From: Zelopaecilomyces penicillatus
Taxonomy: Eukaryota > Ascomycota > Sordariomycetes > Hypocreales > Pseudodiploosporaceae
NCBI GenBank assembly: GCA_005765155.1
Contig: VCCP01000006.1
Location: 3,360,501 to 3,424,500, forward strand
DNA length: 64,000 bases
Direction of reading: 5' to 3'
Made by a program: the position numbers and the translations under genes. Positions 12,263 through 23,608 of this stretch are shown here, in pieces. Each line of letters starts with the position of its first letter. The stretch's first letter is position 1. The notes under the pieces were generated by a model, which saw only the letters and a list, made by a program, of their open reading frames with translations, was not told the origin of the DNA and did no database searches.

Positions 12263-12580
12263 CTATACCCCAACCTGTCCGCCAGGAAAAACCTCTTTGC
12301 CTAATCTTCTTAGTGCACCAAACACTTGTGCGTAAATTCCGGTTAGCTCGTTAGCATTATAGCTTAACCCGTTGTTCCAAGTCGCATATGCCTCGGTGTA
12401 GCCATTACATTGACTTTGAATAGCCGTCGGCACCTTAGCTACGGCATACTTCTTATGCATCTGCTCCGGCTTCCAACTCCGAGCACCGTCGGCCTTGACC
12501 GGTGCCTCGAAGCAAAATGCCCCTTTGGGCCCCTTGTCTTGGTCATGGCTCCCTCCGAGTCGGCTCGGCCTCAAGCTCAT
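12263..12580 (-). CDS. Hypothetical protein, 105 aa, doubtful
   Basis: Unspliced frame of 105 residues. The second half (KKYAVAKVPTAIQSQCNGY, then WNNGLSYNANELTGIYAQVF, then LRRLGKEVFPGG) has a balanced composition and amphipathic pattern, so I think it is coding or formerly coding. There is no signal peptide and no domain I can name. It could be the last exon or a fragment of a larger lost gene. It lies 560 bases upstream of the terpene cyclase, in divergent orientation, but no functional link can be claimed. Confidence 0.35.
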   Translation of the reverse strand: MSLRPSRLGGSHDQDKGPKGAFCFEAPVKADGARSWKPEQMHKKYAVAKVPTAIQSQCNGYTEAYATWNNGLSYNANELTGIYAQVFGALRRLGKEVFPGGQVGV

Positions 12581-13140
12581 TGGTCAACCTTGACATCACC
12601 AGGCTATTGGCGGTCTAATGGGTTTAGCGCACAGTCAGACTCGTTGATCGTTTCAAGTTGTTATTTTTGTTTTAATTTCTGTCATTGGAGTAACATTTAT
12701 TATTTTTGCCCGCAACGTCATTGCGCTTTGCTAGGTAGTTGAAGATTTAAAGTTGGCCGACTTGCACCTTTGATGTCATTGGGTTGTGTTATTGTTACTT
12801 GCGCCGCGTTTCCGAGCTGTGTGGGTGACTTGAGACTAAGGAATTATCCTAGCTTCTGTCTATTGATAGTTGACTTCATTAACATCAGACAAATAAGCAG
12901 GCTAGATGTCGGAAAGGGAAAACTCGGGCACTTGTCGTGTTGATGTGGTGTGTAAAGGTCTCTGTAGTCGTTGTTCTTTTGCCACACTTTGCTCGATGGT
13001 GAAGAAATTTGGCCATGACTCTCAACACAACGATATCACAAATATTAAAACCCTTGCAAGCCCCATGTCTACCGTAGAATCTCATCATTATAAATCTACT
13101 TCACCATTTTCCAACACGCAGCCTATCGCATCTCTTCAAC
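12581..13140. other. Upstream region of the terpene cyclase
   Basis: Contains the probable promoter of the plus-strand gene that starts at 13141. A TATA-like stretch (ATTATAAATC) sits about 50 bases before the start codon, near 13086. No other feature is recognised. Confidence 0.4.
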
Positions 13141-14695
13141 ATGACATTCCCAAAATTCACCGACCTGATACTAGACCTCGGTGGTGTGTTGCTCACCCAC
13201 TCCGCCAGCAGCAACACAAGCCTCCCCAAACTATCACTGATGCTCGATTCACCACCATGGCACGATTACGAACGGGGCAAACTCTCACAGCAAAAGTGCT
13301 ATGACGTTGTTTCTTCAGAGTTTGAAGTGGACTCTCAGCTGCTGAGAACGGCTGTAGAGCAGCTCAAATTGACTTTACAGCCAAACTCGGACTTCATCGC
13401 TGCCATTAAACAAATTAAGATTCAGTATCCGAACCTGAGAATCCATGCGTTTAGCAACATCTCTATCCCAGATTATACCGACATCAAGCACATGATCGAC
13501 GAGTGGGGCATTTTCGACTCCGTTGTTGCATCTGCCTCAACTGGACATCGGAAGCCTGAATTGGCGTTTTACAAGCAAGCTCTAGAATCTGTTAATGCGG
13601 ATGCACATGGCTCGATATTTGTGGATGACCGACCTGAAAACATCACCGCAGCGCAGTCACTAGGGTTGCACGGGATTCTTTTCCAGAAGAACAGCACTCG
13701 CGATGTGACAAGACAGCTTCATAACCTCCTCGGGGACCCTATCGAAAGAGGGTTAGCCTTTCTACGCAAACAGGCTCGCAAAACAATGGCTTGTGAGACG
13801 AGCAAGGGTGTTGAACTGTTGGATAATTTCTCCCAGCTTTTTGTTCTACAGTTTATTGGAGATAGGTATGGAATGAGACTTGCTTTTGACAGCGTCATGA
13901 TGATGGTACTAACAATATGTCATAGGAATCTCGTAAACTTAGAAAATTACGGGCCTACATGGCAATATTTTATTGGGGAGCCTGTATTTACAAGTAAAAG
14001 ATTTCCAGACGACGCCGATACAACGTCGTTGGCACACACGGTTTTGGATCTTTCCAAGGATTCTAAAGAAGATGCCATGCAAGCAATTCTCCAACACCTA
14101 TCTCCAGAAGGCTATCCATTAGTATGAATATTTCCAGCTCATAGCTCCTCACTCATCTAATACTAATGCTGTCTAGGTCTACTTTGACAAAAAACGACCC
14201 CGTCTTTGCCCCTTTGTCTGCGCCAACGTCCTCCGCTTCTTCTACCTCAACAACGCCGGCGCCAAACTCGGCTTCACCCTGCACTACGTATCCCTCATTC
14301 TCGATACACAAGCCTACGAGCTCGGTTCTAGATACTACGTACAACCGGACTGGATCTTACACTACATCGCCGACCTATGCGGCAGGTGTTCGGACCCAGA
14401 GCTTGAGGGACTTCGAGCGAGAGTCGAAAAGCAGGTGAAACGCCGTATGGGGATTGATAGGGATATTGTGGGTGCTGCGTTGAGAGTGTTGGCAGCGCAG
14501 GCGTTGGGGTTGGAGAATGCAGAGGATTTGAGGAGGTTGGTGGAAGCGCAGCAGGTGGATGGCGGTTGGGAGCTTGCGTGGATGGTCAAGTATGGGAGTA
14601 GTGATGTGAAGATTGGGAGTAGGGCTGTGATGACGGCGATGGCTGTGAGGGGGATTGCGAATGCGAGGGGGAGGGAGTTGGCGATGTTAAGCTAG
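13141..14695 (+). CDS. HAD-type class II terpene cyclase (drimane synthase family), 479 aa
   Basis: Three exons: 13141-13865, 13926-14121 and 14177-14695. The introns (13866-13925 with TACTAAC, and 14122-14176 with TACTAAT) both start GTATG. The first intron is 60 nt and stop-free, so it can be read through by mistake. Residues 1-200 are a haloacid-dehalogenase fold: D12 in LDLGGV, S105 in AFSN, K138 in HRKPELAF, and D162-D163 in FVDDRPEN. The second motif-I Asp of active HAD phosphatases is Gly here. The C-terminal half is a terpene-synthase beta-type domain with the proton-donor motif DADTT (residues 271-275) and the conserved VYFDKKRPRLCPFVCANVL and QQVDGGWE segments. This architecture matches fungal drimanyl-diphosphate synthases such as AstC and DrtB, which cyclise farnesyl diphosphate and need separate phosphatases. 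No P450, phosphatase or transferase is adjacent, so the end product is unknown. Confidence 0.88.
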
Positions 14696-15548
14696 GCTAA
14701 GCATAGTGATTGAGTATGGAGATGATTTACAAATTGTATTATGAATAATGTGTTAATAGTAGTCCATGTCGGATGAACAATGGCAGCCTCGGTTTCCCCA
14801 GTAAGCCCACATGTCAAACATACAGATGGAGGCCGTACGGATGAAATCAAGACTTTGTGGCTGCCATGTTTCGTTGTGGCATTACTCATGAGCGGGACGG
14901 ACCAACAAAGCGAATTTAAGCTCGTACTACCTAGTCGATTTAGTACTAGGCTTCTCTATTAATATCCCTGCCGTCCTATCACAACGACTCTCAACCTGGT
15001 GGCGTTGAATTTCCCCTCTCTTGGCAGTTTGGGACTAAACTCGTTCGGCTATGTGTGTGTATCATCACACACTTGTATTATCACCTGGTCTACCCAAGCA
15101 AGTCCTTGTGCTTCCCATCATGCTGTATTTTTTTCCATTCTCGGAGGCGGGTGGACTGGCTTTCCTGTTGTCGTACAAATTAGTGCCGATATTTTGGGAT
15201 TGTATTCAATATGACCTTTTTTACATTGAACCCATGAAACATCATGAACTGATTGATCGTCACAAGCTGACGCGCCGACACATGTAACCCATAATCACAG
15301 AGGATACTTATAACTGGTTACACCACCACTGCATCACCTTCTTAAAGCAGCTTCGCTGCCTATTATTCTGCAAGACCGTTAAAACAGGCTCCTCGTATAG
15401 TGAATGAGGGGATGGTTGCATTTCTCACTGCTACAACACGTGGTTGTCTAGAGCTTAACCTTTCCACGTTGCATTTCACAACTAGAGCATAGCATAAACG
15501 GGACTTGAATATTCCAGTGGCTTCATATTAGCAGAACTAGTCAGAGTA
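14696..15548. other. Convergent intergenic region
   Basis: Lies between the 3' ends of the terpene cyclase and the sugar transporter. It has only short frames. No gene is seen. Confidence 0.45.
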
Positions 15549-17406
15549 TCATCGTACAATCATTATAAAAAATATATATACAAATTTAGCAAATCCGCTC
15601 CACAGTCGCACTCGCAATCCCCTTGTCACTTGACCCTGCCCGTCTCCCATCCCCATCCCAACTCCACCCAAATCACTCTTCCAGTGCCTAAACTGCCTCG
15701 CGGGGAGCTGCAGCTCAAACATGCGGTCAATCTCCGCCGTCGTCCGGCCCTTCATCTCAGGCACATATAAAAACGTGACAACGAGGCCGACGGCGCAGAG
15801 TCCCGCATACATAAATCCCGTCTTGGATCCGAGGTTACCCTGGTCCGTGTTGAAGACGTAGGGTAAAAAGAAGCCAAAGACAGCGGCACTCGCGCCAGCG
15901 GTGAACCATCCGATACCCTGCGATTTGGCTCGCAGCTGGAGTGATGATGTTTCGGAGCCGATGGCGTACGAAGCTGGCCAGACGCCGAGACTGGCGGTAA
16001 TGACGACAACTGTGAGCATTGCAGAGGTGTACCTGGTATCGTTGTGTTAGTGCACAGTACCATGAAAAAGGTGAAAGCATAGGGGGAATTACCATTTTGT
16101 ATTGGGGCTTTGGAAGCAGCCTGATATGCCAACCGATGTCCATATGAGAGTCAGAGCAACCAAGCTCACCAAGCTGACCCTTCGGTGCCCAGCATGCGCA
16201 AGTACTAGAATACTAGCGCCATTAGATATGAGTCCAACCACGAGGCCCAAAATGAGTAGCAAGACGCTGATTTTATAGGAAACGCCAATTGTCTGCACAA
16301 AGTAACTGGACTTGGCAAGAAGCGCCAGACCAAAGATCTGTGGGAGTAGGTTGACCCAGATAATCACCAGAGTTCGCCGCAGGTTAGCGCCGGTAAAGCA
16401 GTCGAGGTATGTCGCCTGTGTTTCCTGCTGCTCGTGCTCAATATTCAATCGAATTGTGTCGATGATCTGCTCCGTTGTCTCGCTGCCGCACACTGGATCC
16501 AGCCGTTTCTGTGCCTTGTGGGCATCATCAAACCTGCCCATGCGGACCAGATATGTTGGACTCTCAGGAACAACTAGGGACATGACGAGCGGAATCACAG
16601 AAATGGGCCACATGGTCGCGAAACAGATGATGTAGCCGTTTTTAAGTTTCAGGCAAGCGAAAATGACCAGCGCGCCGATAAGTTGTCCCAAGATGGTGAA
16701 GATGGGGAAAAAAGTGAGGATCGGGCCACGCAGCTTGGGCGGCAAAATCTCCGACATGTACGCCTGCGTTGTGGCCATGATGATACCGATGGCGCCACCT
16801 TGAAAACCCTTGCCGGCGAGGAACATGCCGCGGCGGCTGTCGATGTCGTCTGGGAGGTTGGAGGTGAAGCAAATGGCGACACCGACTGCAGAGAGGATAG
16901 AGCCGATAGCGAGGGCGACTCGGCGACCATAAATGTCTTGTAGCTGGCCACCGATGAGAGACCCGATCATGGCAACGCCAGGGCTGGCAAAGTTCCACAG
17001 GCCAAGCCAGAGGGACGGGAGGATCATTTTGCCATTAAGTCTCTGACCGAAATCTCGTCTGTTGAAACTCGCGTTAGCAGAAGTTACCAAAAACACATTG
17101 CCTCAACAAAGATGAGATAATAATAGGGTAGTAGAATAAAAGGGGCCAGTACTGAAAACTAGGCATGGCTGAAGATGTGCCAACAATGGCATAGTCGAAG
17201 CCGTATAAGAGAATAGCGCTGCTCATGCCAACACAATACAGCGTGACGCGACGCCATTTCCTGAGCGCCTGCCACAGCGTCAAGTTATCATCGCCGCCAT
17301 CCGATGTGACCGTGACGGCTTGCGTGTGGTTGCTGGATATTTGTTTCAAGTCATAGTGGGAGTCGATACGTTCGCGCTCCGTCGCCTCTGTCGAGGACCG
17401 ATCCAT
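15549..17406 (-). CDS. MFS sugar transporter (SP family), 567 aa
   Basis: Plasma-membrane sugar:H+ symporter of the fungal hexose/alpha-glucoside permease type. Exons: 17406-17153, 17058-16093 and 16032-15549; introns 17059-17152 and 16033-16092 join the frame exactly (PSF-QRDFGQRL and NTK-WYTSAML). The 12-helix layout is visible, with family signatures: YGFDYAIVG in helix 1, DIYGRRVALAIG after helix 2, PESPTYLVRMGR before the central loop, and PEMKGRTTAEID after helix 12. The C-terminal tail of about 60 residues is Gly/Met-rich and cytosolic. The substrate cannot be read from sequence. Maltose- or oligosaccharide-type permeases are the closest flavour, and proximity to the rhamnosidase is compatible with import of released sugars. 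Confidence 0.95.
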
Positions 17407-20400
17407 GGTGGGAAGAGCTTAGTTGGTGTGAGCTGTTGTTAAAAGCGACAACCTTTTTTTTTCTTGGCTTTCCTCCGATTTAGATAAACCTGAATGAAAA
17501 GGTTTAGAATGGAACCAGAGGCGAGCGGAGTGTATATATGCTGGTCAATTAAAAGAAGTCAGGAATGGTTGTTTCCTTAGCCAGACACACTAGTGGCGAA
17601 CAAAGTCCATGACACGAAGCGACAGCACTGACCTTTTAAGAATGAAGAAAAAAGGATTCAAGGAGGAACACATTGAGGGGTTGCCCAATGCACACCTACA
17701 CTACTACCACCACCGCAGCAATCTATCCATCCAACATCCCACATCCCCAGGCGTTTTTGAGCTGGACATTTTAGGAAGAGGGGGGAAGAGCCAAGGAGCT
17801 AACACAAACCGGGGATCGACAGCACGGTTCGACGGCGCGGCATCACGCCGAGGCCCTGGGATGGCTTTTTTTTGGCTGTGTTTATTTGGGGAGGAGTCTG
17901 GAACAGGTTTATCCCCCAGCTTTCCATGTGACGCCCAGGCCGTGGGATGGGTGGCGGGCGTTGTTTGCCAAGAAAACGTCCATTTTCGTTTTTTGGATCG
18001 CCCTGTTTGTGGTGGGTTGTCGCCCCTGGTGGAGGTGTTCGTTATGCAGAGAGTAGGTAAGTAGTTGCCGCAACCTCGTCTTCCATTCATTCCATCGTTA
18101 ACAATCCATGTCTATAAGAGGAATTTTGGGATCCAACAACTGAAGCCGATTCATCATTGCTATGGTCAAATTACGAGCACCTCTCCACTCTTGTCGACTG
18201 TGCCGCTTTCATGCAAGCCTGTTGAGGGGCGGCCACTAATTAATCCATGCCGCCTCAAGTCCCGGCCGATTTCCACGCTAAAAAGGCTCCAGCCCTGTGC
18301 TCTAGAGGAAGTGAGCTCAGGGCACTTACTGATCATAGCGGGCATGCCAAGCTTGCCTACAGGGGAGGCATTAGACGGTTAGCTGCCCGGGCACCACTCG
18401 TAGGACCTTGTTCCCAGGACGCACTAAAAGGAAATCAGTGGGTAGCGCTAGACTCCGCTGAAGTTTGAGTTTTCCGGGTTGCTGAACGGCTGGCTGCTGA
18501 ACGGACAGCCTATGAGGCCCCCCCCCCCTGTGGCTGACGCGCCACTGTAAGGCACTTGAAGCTGAAGGAACCTGAATCCAGTCAATACCTCAGGTACTCC
18601 ATCACCCGACGCCAATGAAGGGATTCGGACCTTGGTTAGCTTCCATGACACAGGTTACACCTAATAGGCATTGGATTTGCTTCCACGTCAATTAATATGA
18701 CACATGCTAAGATGATTGCATTCCAATATGTCCAATCGGCTTTTTCTCTTTTTCGTGAACCGCACATACCTATTCCCCGTCAACAGTCCGAACCTATCTA
18801 TTACTCACTCACCCCATCAATCAGAATTCCTTGGCTTCCGCCCATCAGCCGCTCCACGTACGGTACGCTGCCACAACTGCCGTTTGGAGAGACATTGCCG
18901 AGATTCCGATAGACCGAATTGTTTATCCGTGGGAGTTCATCTATTGCTAATCTGTTGTTAATCTGTGATTATGAGGGGTGGCTTGATGGTTTCAACGCCA
19001 GGTAAGACGCCAACTAAGCACTGGGTTCGCCTGCCACAATCAACATCACCATCATCGGCAGCGATCATTAGCACTGTAGCAGCCGCTGCTCGGTAACCAG
19101 TCGGATGCCTACAACATTGTCTCACTCCCGAGATAGGTGTCACCCACTGCATGCAAACGTGTTGTCTCAGACCTCTACACCTACTCTACAACCTCTGGCT
19201 CACCATCAAGGTAGCAGTAGGCAGTCGAGCACTCCACCATTCTCATCCCAATCATCATTTCCATACATCATCTAAAATTAATGCTGACCTACTTTATCCC
19301 AGTCATCATTTGGGGGCCGCCATGCTTAATCAACCGCCTGTCAGCCCTGAACCTTACAGGCGCAACCAACAGCCCTACCCATGTGGCGCTCAGCTAGACC
19401 ATCCATCCCAGACCAGACCATTTGCGTTCCCCCTCATCATCCTAGCCGTCACAGCCCATCACAAACGTTTGACACCCGCGAACAGGCAAAGCAGCTAGCC
19501 CATCTTTCTAAAGTTCAAGCCCAACCGGCAGAGCTTCCCTAATTCCCGTTCTACCGAATCGCTTTCTCTCCCATCCACCCAATCAGTAGCCGTGACATGG
19601 CAAGTCAATCGTCTGAGCTCGATCAAACCATCACATCGCATCCCGGTCGAGCCCCCTGTGGCTGAACCGGTCAGGCCATTCACGCTCCAAACGAGTTAAT
19701 GCTGGTGGCAGTTCTCCTAGTTTGGCAGAGCAAAGACAGCAGTTGTTGTAATACAGGTTTGTCCACATAAAACACCGCGTGCGTGTGGAGGCGTTTGTGC
19801 CAAGTGCGGCAGCCTTACCGAGCCCGTGGTGTTGGTGACTTGGCGGTTTGACGGGTAGTAGATCCGGACTACACGATGAACTGTGCGAGTTACTTGGCAA
19901 ATAGGTACAAGTGAAATAGATTGGATGATATTTGGTTTATTTTTCCTATTAAGTAGATAGTCGCATAGGAAGTGCTGTCTTTGCCAGCTGTTACTCTAAC
20001 CACCATGGCGTATCAACCCTCATCGTGTCCCAAGTAAGAAGTGGCAACACCTCATGGGAGCATCACTTCTCCCCTTTCCCAGTTTCATCCACGTGCTTTT
20101 TTTGTTTTCTTCTTAACAAATACTAGCAAGCACTCGTTCCTATGATACCAAGTCTGTGAAGCCGAGCTGTTTGTACATTTTACTTTATCCGTCGTACATA
20201 CTACACACATGTACAAACAACACACTCTCCCAATCCTCCCAAGTTATCTACACCTTCATTTTCGCTTCAAACAGAATGATGCATCATTACAAGATTTGAC
20301 ACAATGTGCTTTGTATTTTTTTCTCTGCCGCCATTCAAAACTTCTCCACGTGTCGGCATTCTTGTTCCTCTTTGTAGGTACTGTAGTAGTAATAGTAAAG

Positions 20401-20624
20401 CCAACAGCTGTCAAGACATCTCCACAGTAGCTGCCAGTTGATCAAAATTCCACATTGGAGTTCTAAATACATTAAAAAAAAAACATCATCATCTTCTCCC
20501 TGCTCATCCATCTCCTCATTATTGAGCTCGGCAAAAACCAAGTTCCTCGCCTCTAAGGCAACCCTCCTCCATCCCCCCAAGCAACTCTCAGCCTTCACCT
20601 CACCTCCTCCAAAACCACAACCAC
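17407..20624. other. Gene-poor region, 3.2 kb
   Basis: Begins with the presumed transporter promoter (17407 to about 17600). The rest holds only short frames. It contains an 11-C run at 18518-18528 followed by CTGTGGCTG; a CCCCCTGTGGCTG string recurs near 19655, so parts may be decayed repeats. No protein family, RNA gene or transposon is recognised. Confidence 0.4.
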
Positions 20625-22079
20625 ATGCACTCCTCTCAAAACAAAAAACCTCGTTCCTCCAGCTCCTCTGAGCAGCGCGCGCCGCCCACAATGGTGAAAT
20701 TTCTCAGCCTCCCCCAAGACATCGTCGTATACCTCGCTCGCTCGCTTTGCCTCCACTGCAACCCAGGCGCCGATGGCGATGTGGACCCCACGACACTCTC
20801 CCGTCTATCGCGAACATGCAAAGGCCTCCGCTCTCTATTGCAGCCCATTCTTTTCCACCGCGCAAAGGCCAAGCCTGGAAAGTTCATCTCAATGGCCTTC
20901 ACCTTGATCAAAATTCGCCATCTCGCGCTAGAGGTTAGGCAACTGTACAACACGGTCGGCCAAGGACTTCTAGATCGAGACATTTACGTATGCTTGCAGA
21001 TGATTAAACGCATCAACAAATATATAGACAATCAACCACGTGGATGGGGCTGGCTTCAGTTTCGTCTTACCATACCTATGGTCGATCCCTTGCTCAGTCG
21101 CTACCCTGTCAATGCCCGAACAGAACTAGAAGCCACCTTGTCCGCGTTCATCATGGTGAAGACAGCCAACGTCGAGGATCTATTCATTGAGTCCCCTATG
21201 AAGCAATACCCACGCTACCCCAAAGGTTCATTTTCTCAACTGAAGCACCTTGGCTACAAATACACTGACCATGATGTTTCCAATGTTTCCGTCTTCGAGG
21301 GCATCCTGAAGGGCGGATCTTCTCTGACCTCATTTGAGGTTGAGAACGTTTGTAGATTTGACACTCTTCCCTGGATTTACGATAATCTTACTGATGTGCG
21401 TATCTACGAAGGCCCCCTTGAAAACGATTGCCTAAGGGCAATCATGCTAGGGGTCAAGAATCTCAAGTGTTTCCTTTACGAATCATACCTCAATGACACC
21501 CATGAGCCATCCAAGAACCAGATATCAAGAAGCCAAATATGCGATGCGCTACTTCTGCAGCGCCACGCACTGAAAGAATTGTCACTCGACCTTTACTTCA
21601 CAACCTGGGATTCGGATGAATTTTGTGATTTCTTTGACGACCTGCAGAATATGAATGTCCTTGAATGGTTTGAGATCCATTCCTCAGACTTGTACTACTA
21701 CCCCCCCCCCCCCCCCCCCCCCCCCGACTCTGATGGTGATCCTTCTGACGATGAGATGCTGACCAACCTTCTTCCTCATTCAATACGCCAAATTAGAGTA
21801 CTTGAACCCGGAAAACCCTTGCAAAGGCCGTTGCAGCGCCTCTTGCAGTCTCTACCAGACGGGTTTCCCAACTTGAGGGAGATACATCTTGTTGGCGGAT
21901 TCATTGGGGAAATTGAATGGCGGCAACACATTTGCAATGCTTTTTTAGCAAAGGGTGTCAAATGCCTCGTCTATGGCATCAATGGATCTTTGTTTGCTCG
22001 ACCTGAAGTCTGGCGGCCCACACTAGAACTTACCAGACAAGAGCAAGTCAAGCTTATTCCAGAACATCTCAGTTCATGA
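20625..22079 (+). CDS. F-box protein with polyproline run, 484 aa
   Basis: Single-exon gene. An F-box-like segment sits at the N-terminus (FLSLPQDIVVYLARSL, then LSRLSRTCKGLRSLLQPILF), which in this family binds Skp1 in an SCF ubiquitin ligase. The remainder (residues about 110-480) has a leucine-rich-repeat-like rhythm typical of fungal F-box proteins of unknown target (FSQLKHLGYKYTD; LPWIYDNLTDVRIYEGPL; FPNLREIHLVGGF). The first ATG is 20625; the ATG at 20691, in better context (ACAATGG) and directly before the F-box, may be the true start. A run of 25 C (21701-21725) inside the coding sequence encodes eight prolines between YYY and an acidic DSDGD stretch. Any slip not a multiple of three would truncate the last 110 residues. 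Confidence 0.75.
   Translation: MHSSQNKKPRSSSSSEQRAPPTMVKFLSLPQDIVVYLARSLCLHCNPGADGDVDPTTLSRLSRTCKGLRSLLQPILFHRAKAKPGKFISMAFTLIKIRHLALEVRQLYNTVGQGLLDRDIYVCLQMIKRINKYIDNQPRGWGWLQFRLTIPMVDPLLSRYPVNARTELEATLSAFIMVKTANVEDLFIESPMKQYPRYPKGSFSQLKHLGYKYTDHDVSNVSVFEGILKGGSSLTSFEVENVCRFDTLPWIYDNLTDVRIYEGPLENDCLRAIMLGVKNLKCFLYESYLNDTHEPSKNQISRSQICDALLLQRHALKELSLDLYFTTWDSDEFCDFFDDLQNMNVLEWFEIHSSDLYYYPPPPPPPPDSDGDPSDDEMLTNLLPHSIRQIRVLEPGKPLQRPLQRLLQSLPDGFPNLREIHLVGGFIGEIEWRQHICNAFLAKGVKCLVYGINGSLFARPEVWRPTLELTRQEQVKLIPEHLSS
21701..21725 (+). repeat. Homopolymer C25 inside F-box coding sequence
   Basis: Twenty-five consecutive C encode the proline run of the F-box protein. The length as assembled keeps the frame open. 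Homopolymers this long are unstable in replication and hard to sequence. Confidence 0.9.
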
Positions 22080-22330
22080 GAAGCTCAAGACACACATTTG
22101 TGGAGGTGAAAACCTCATGGATAAGATTTGGGGAAAATTCTCGGACTTGGCAAAAAGAAGTATCAGCTTCAGCGAATTCAACGATGAAGGTGAACATGAG
22201 GATTGGCACGATATTCGCAACGCTGGTTCAATTAAGAGCATAGAATGCCACGTCTAAGGATTTGGTAAACTACCTTTATCTCCCCCCAAAGTATGGCGAC
22301 CTACGCTTGAACTCACCCGTCAAGAGCATT
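22080..22330 (+). pseudogene. Decayed partial duplicate of the F-box 3' end
   Basis: Directly after the F-box stop, the plus strand encodes a fragment, KVWRPTLELTRQEHF (near 22290-22335), nearly the same as the last coding segment of the F-box gene (EVWRPTLELTRQEQV). Between the two copies is further protein-like sequence (SDLAKRSISFSEFNDEGEHE, then WHDIRNAGSIKSIECHV) ending in a stop. This looks like the tail of a second, decayed F-box paralogue in tandem, with its upstream part missing. Confidence 0.5.
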
Positions 22331-23608
22331 TCAACACTCATGAAGAATGCTGCAGTCCATGAGCAACTCAGCCCACAAACCTGAGTATAGAAATTTAAAA
22401 CTCATATTGAAACCAGGCCTCCACCCCGCTAGCTTCTCCTTACATTTGCCTTCAGAGTCACATTGTGTCAACTCTAGCGGGCACGTCCTCTGCGATGTAT
22501 AGTCTCCAAAGAAGTAGTCAACATAGTTCCGTATGAAATCGCTCAAAATAAGAAGATCTTGAGGCCCCCAATTGTTTCTGCGTGTATGCCAGAGTAGTCC
22601 CTTGATATAGATTGCATCTGACAGCATAGTTTGTGTGTCTGACAACGTCGGAAGGAGGTGATAACATAGTCGGCTATGTTGGAAGTAAGCTATCGTAGGG
22701 TTTGTCGACAAGCGAAACGATTCGCAGTCAGCCTCTTGCACAACTACCATTGGCCAGTTTCCCGATTTCAAACAATCAGCAGAGTTGGTAGAAGGTAAAG
22801 GGACATGTAGCTGTCCGTTGGCGATATCGGGCCCCTGCCCTAAGATGGACAATGTTTGAAGTGCAGCCAGTTGGCGGATGTAGAAAAGCGCAAGAACTAT
22901 TTGATTGGTCACACCAAGTACCGCGACGTGCTGAATGCGATGACGACTAAGACCTGCAAAGGGATCCCTGATATCAAAAAAGGCAGCCTCGCTTCCATCG
23001 TCCCGGAGAATGCGCATCATTTGACGCAGCGCAAGGAAGACACTCGAATTCCAGTGGCCAAATATGCAAAAAATATCTGTCTCATAGCTGATGAAGGGGG
23101 TGCCGAACCGAACCGCAGCCACGGACTCGCCACTCGGATCTACTTTTTCCTCAGTCATCAACGGGAACGCCATGGTCTGCCGTCGTGGGCGGAAGAAACG
23201 TGGTAACCAAACCTGACGGGACTCGTGGGTTGCATGCAGCGGCGCAAAGATGGCGAGGCTACGCGGCCGGACGATGTAGCGATAGTCCTAATCGATATCA
23301 TCATCAACAGCACTGGTATCACTAGGAGGGCCAAAAGGAGCAACACTGTCGTTGTCAGAGTAGTCGTCTTCGATTAAGGACAACGGTGACGACGACGAGG
23401 AAAGCGGCTGCAGATTCAATCGTATTATGTTTGCATGGCAGACGGCTTTGCTTCGAGCTGGCACCTGATCACCATGTCGCCATGTTGAGGGAGGTGGGAG
23501 AAGACCGATGAATCTTGGTGGTACGGGGACCCTGCGCCATACCATGAGGCGTAGCTCGGCCGGGAGAGACCCGAAACAGTGGAATGTGGAAAAAGGTTGG
23601 GATTCCAT
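22331..23608 (-). pseudogene. 2EXR-domain protein interrupted by in-frame TAG
   Basis: A 425-codon minus-strand frame starting at 23608 (MESQPFSTFHCFGSLPAEL). The N-terminal FHCFGSLPAELRLMVWR segment is the hallmark of the fungal 2EXR domain. The continuation RYIVRPRSLAIFAPLHATHE and SRQVWLPRFF fits the same domain but is separated by one in-frame TAG (23287-23289). The frame before and after is identical. TAG could be an intron acceptor, but no good donor lies within the preceding 100 bases; the only candidate, GTTGCT, would give 57 nt. A nonsense mutation (for example CAG to TAG) is the simpler reading. The C-terminal part (from 23173) is about 280 residues with no other domain that I recognise. 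The function of 2EXR proteins is not established. Confidence 0.7.

Noticed and set aside
13866..13925. Reading through the first terpene-cyclase intron as coding
   Set aside because: The segment has a proper donor, TACTAAC branch site and CATAG acceptor, and removing it restores the conserved GDRNLVNLENYGPTW stretch.
8625..17406. Rhamnosidase, terpene cyclase and sugar transporter as one glycosylated-terpenoid cluster
   Set aside because: No glycosyltransferase, P450 or regulator is present, and the orientations are mixed. Proximity alone is not enough.
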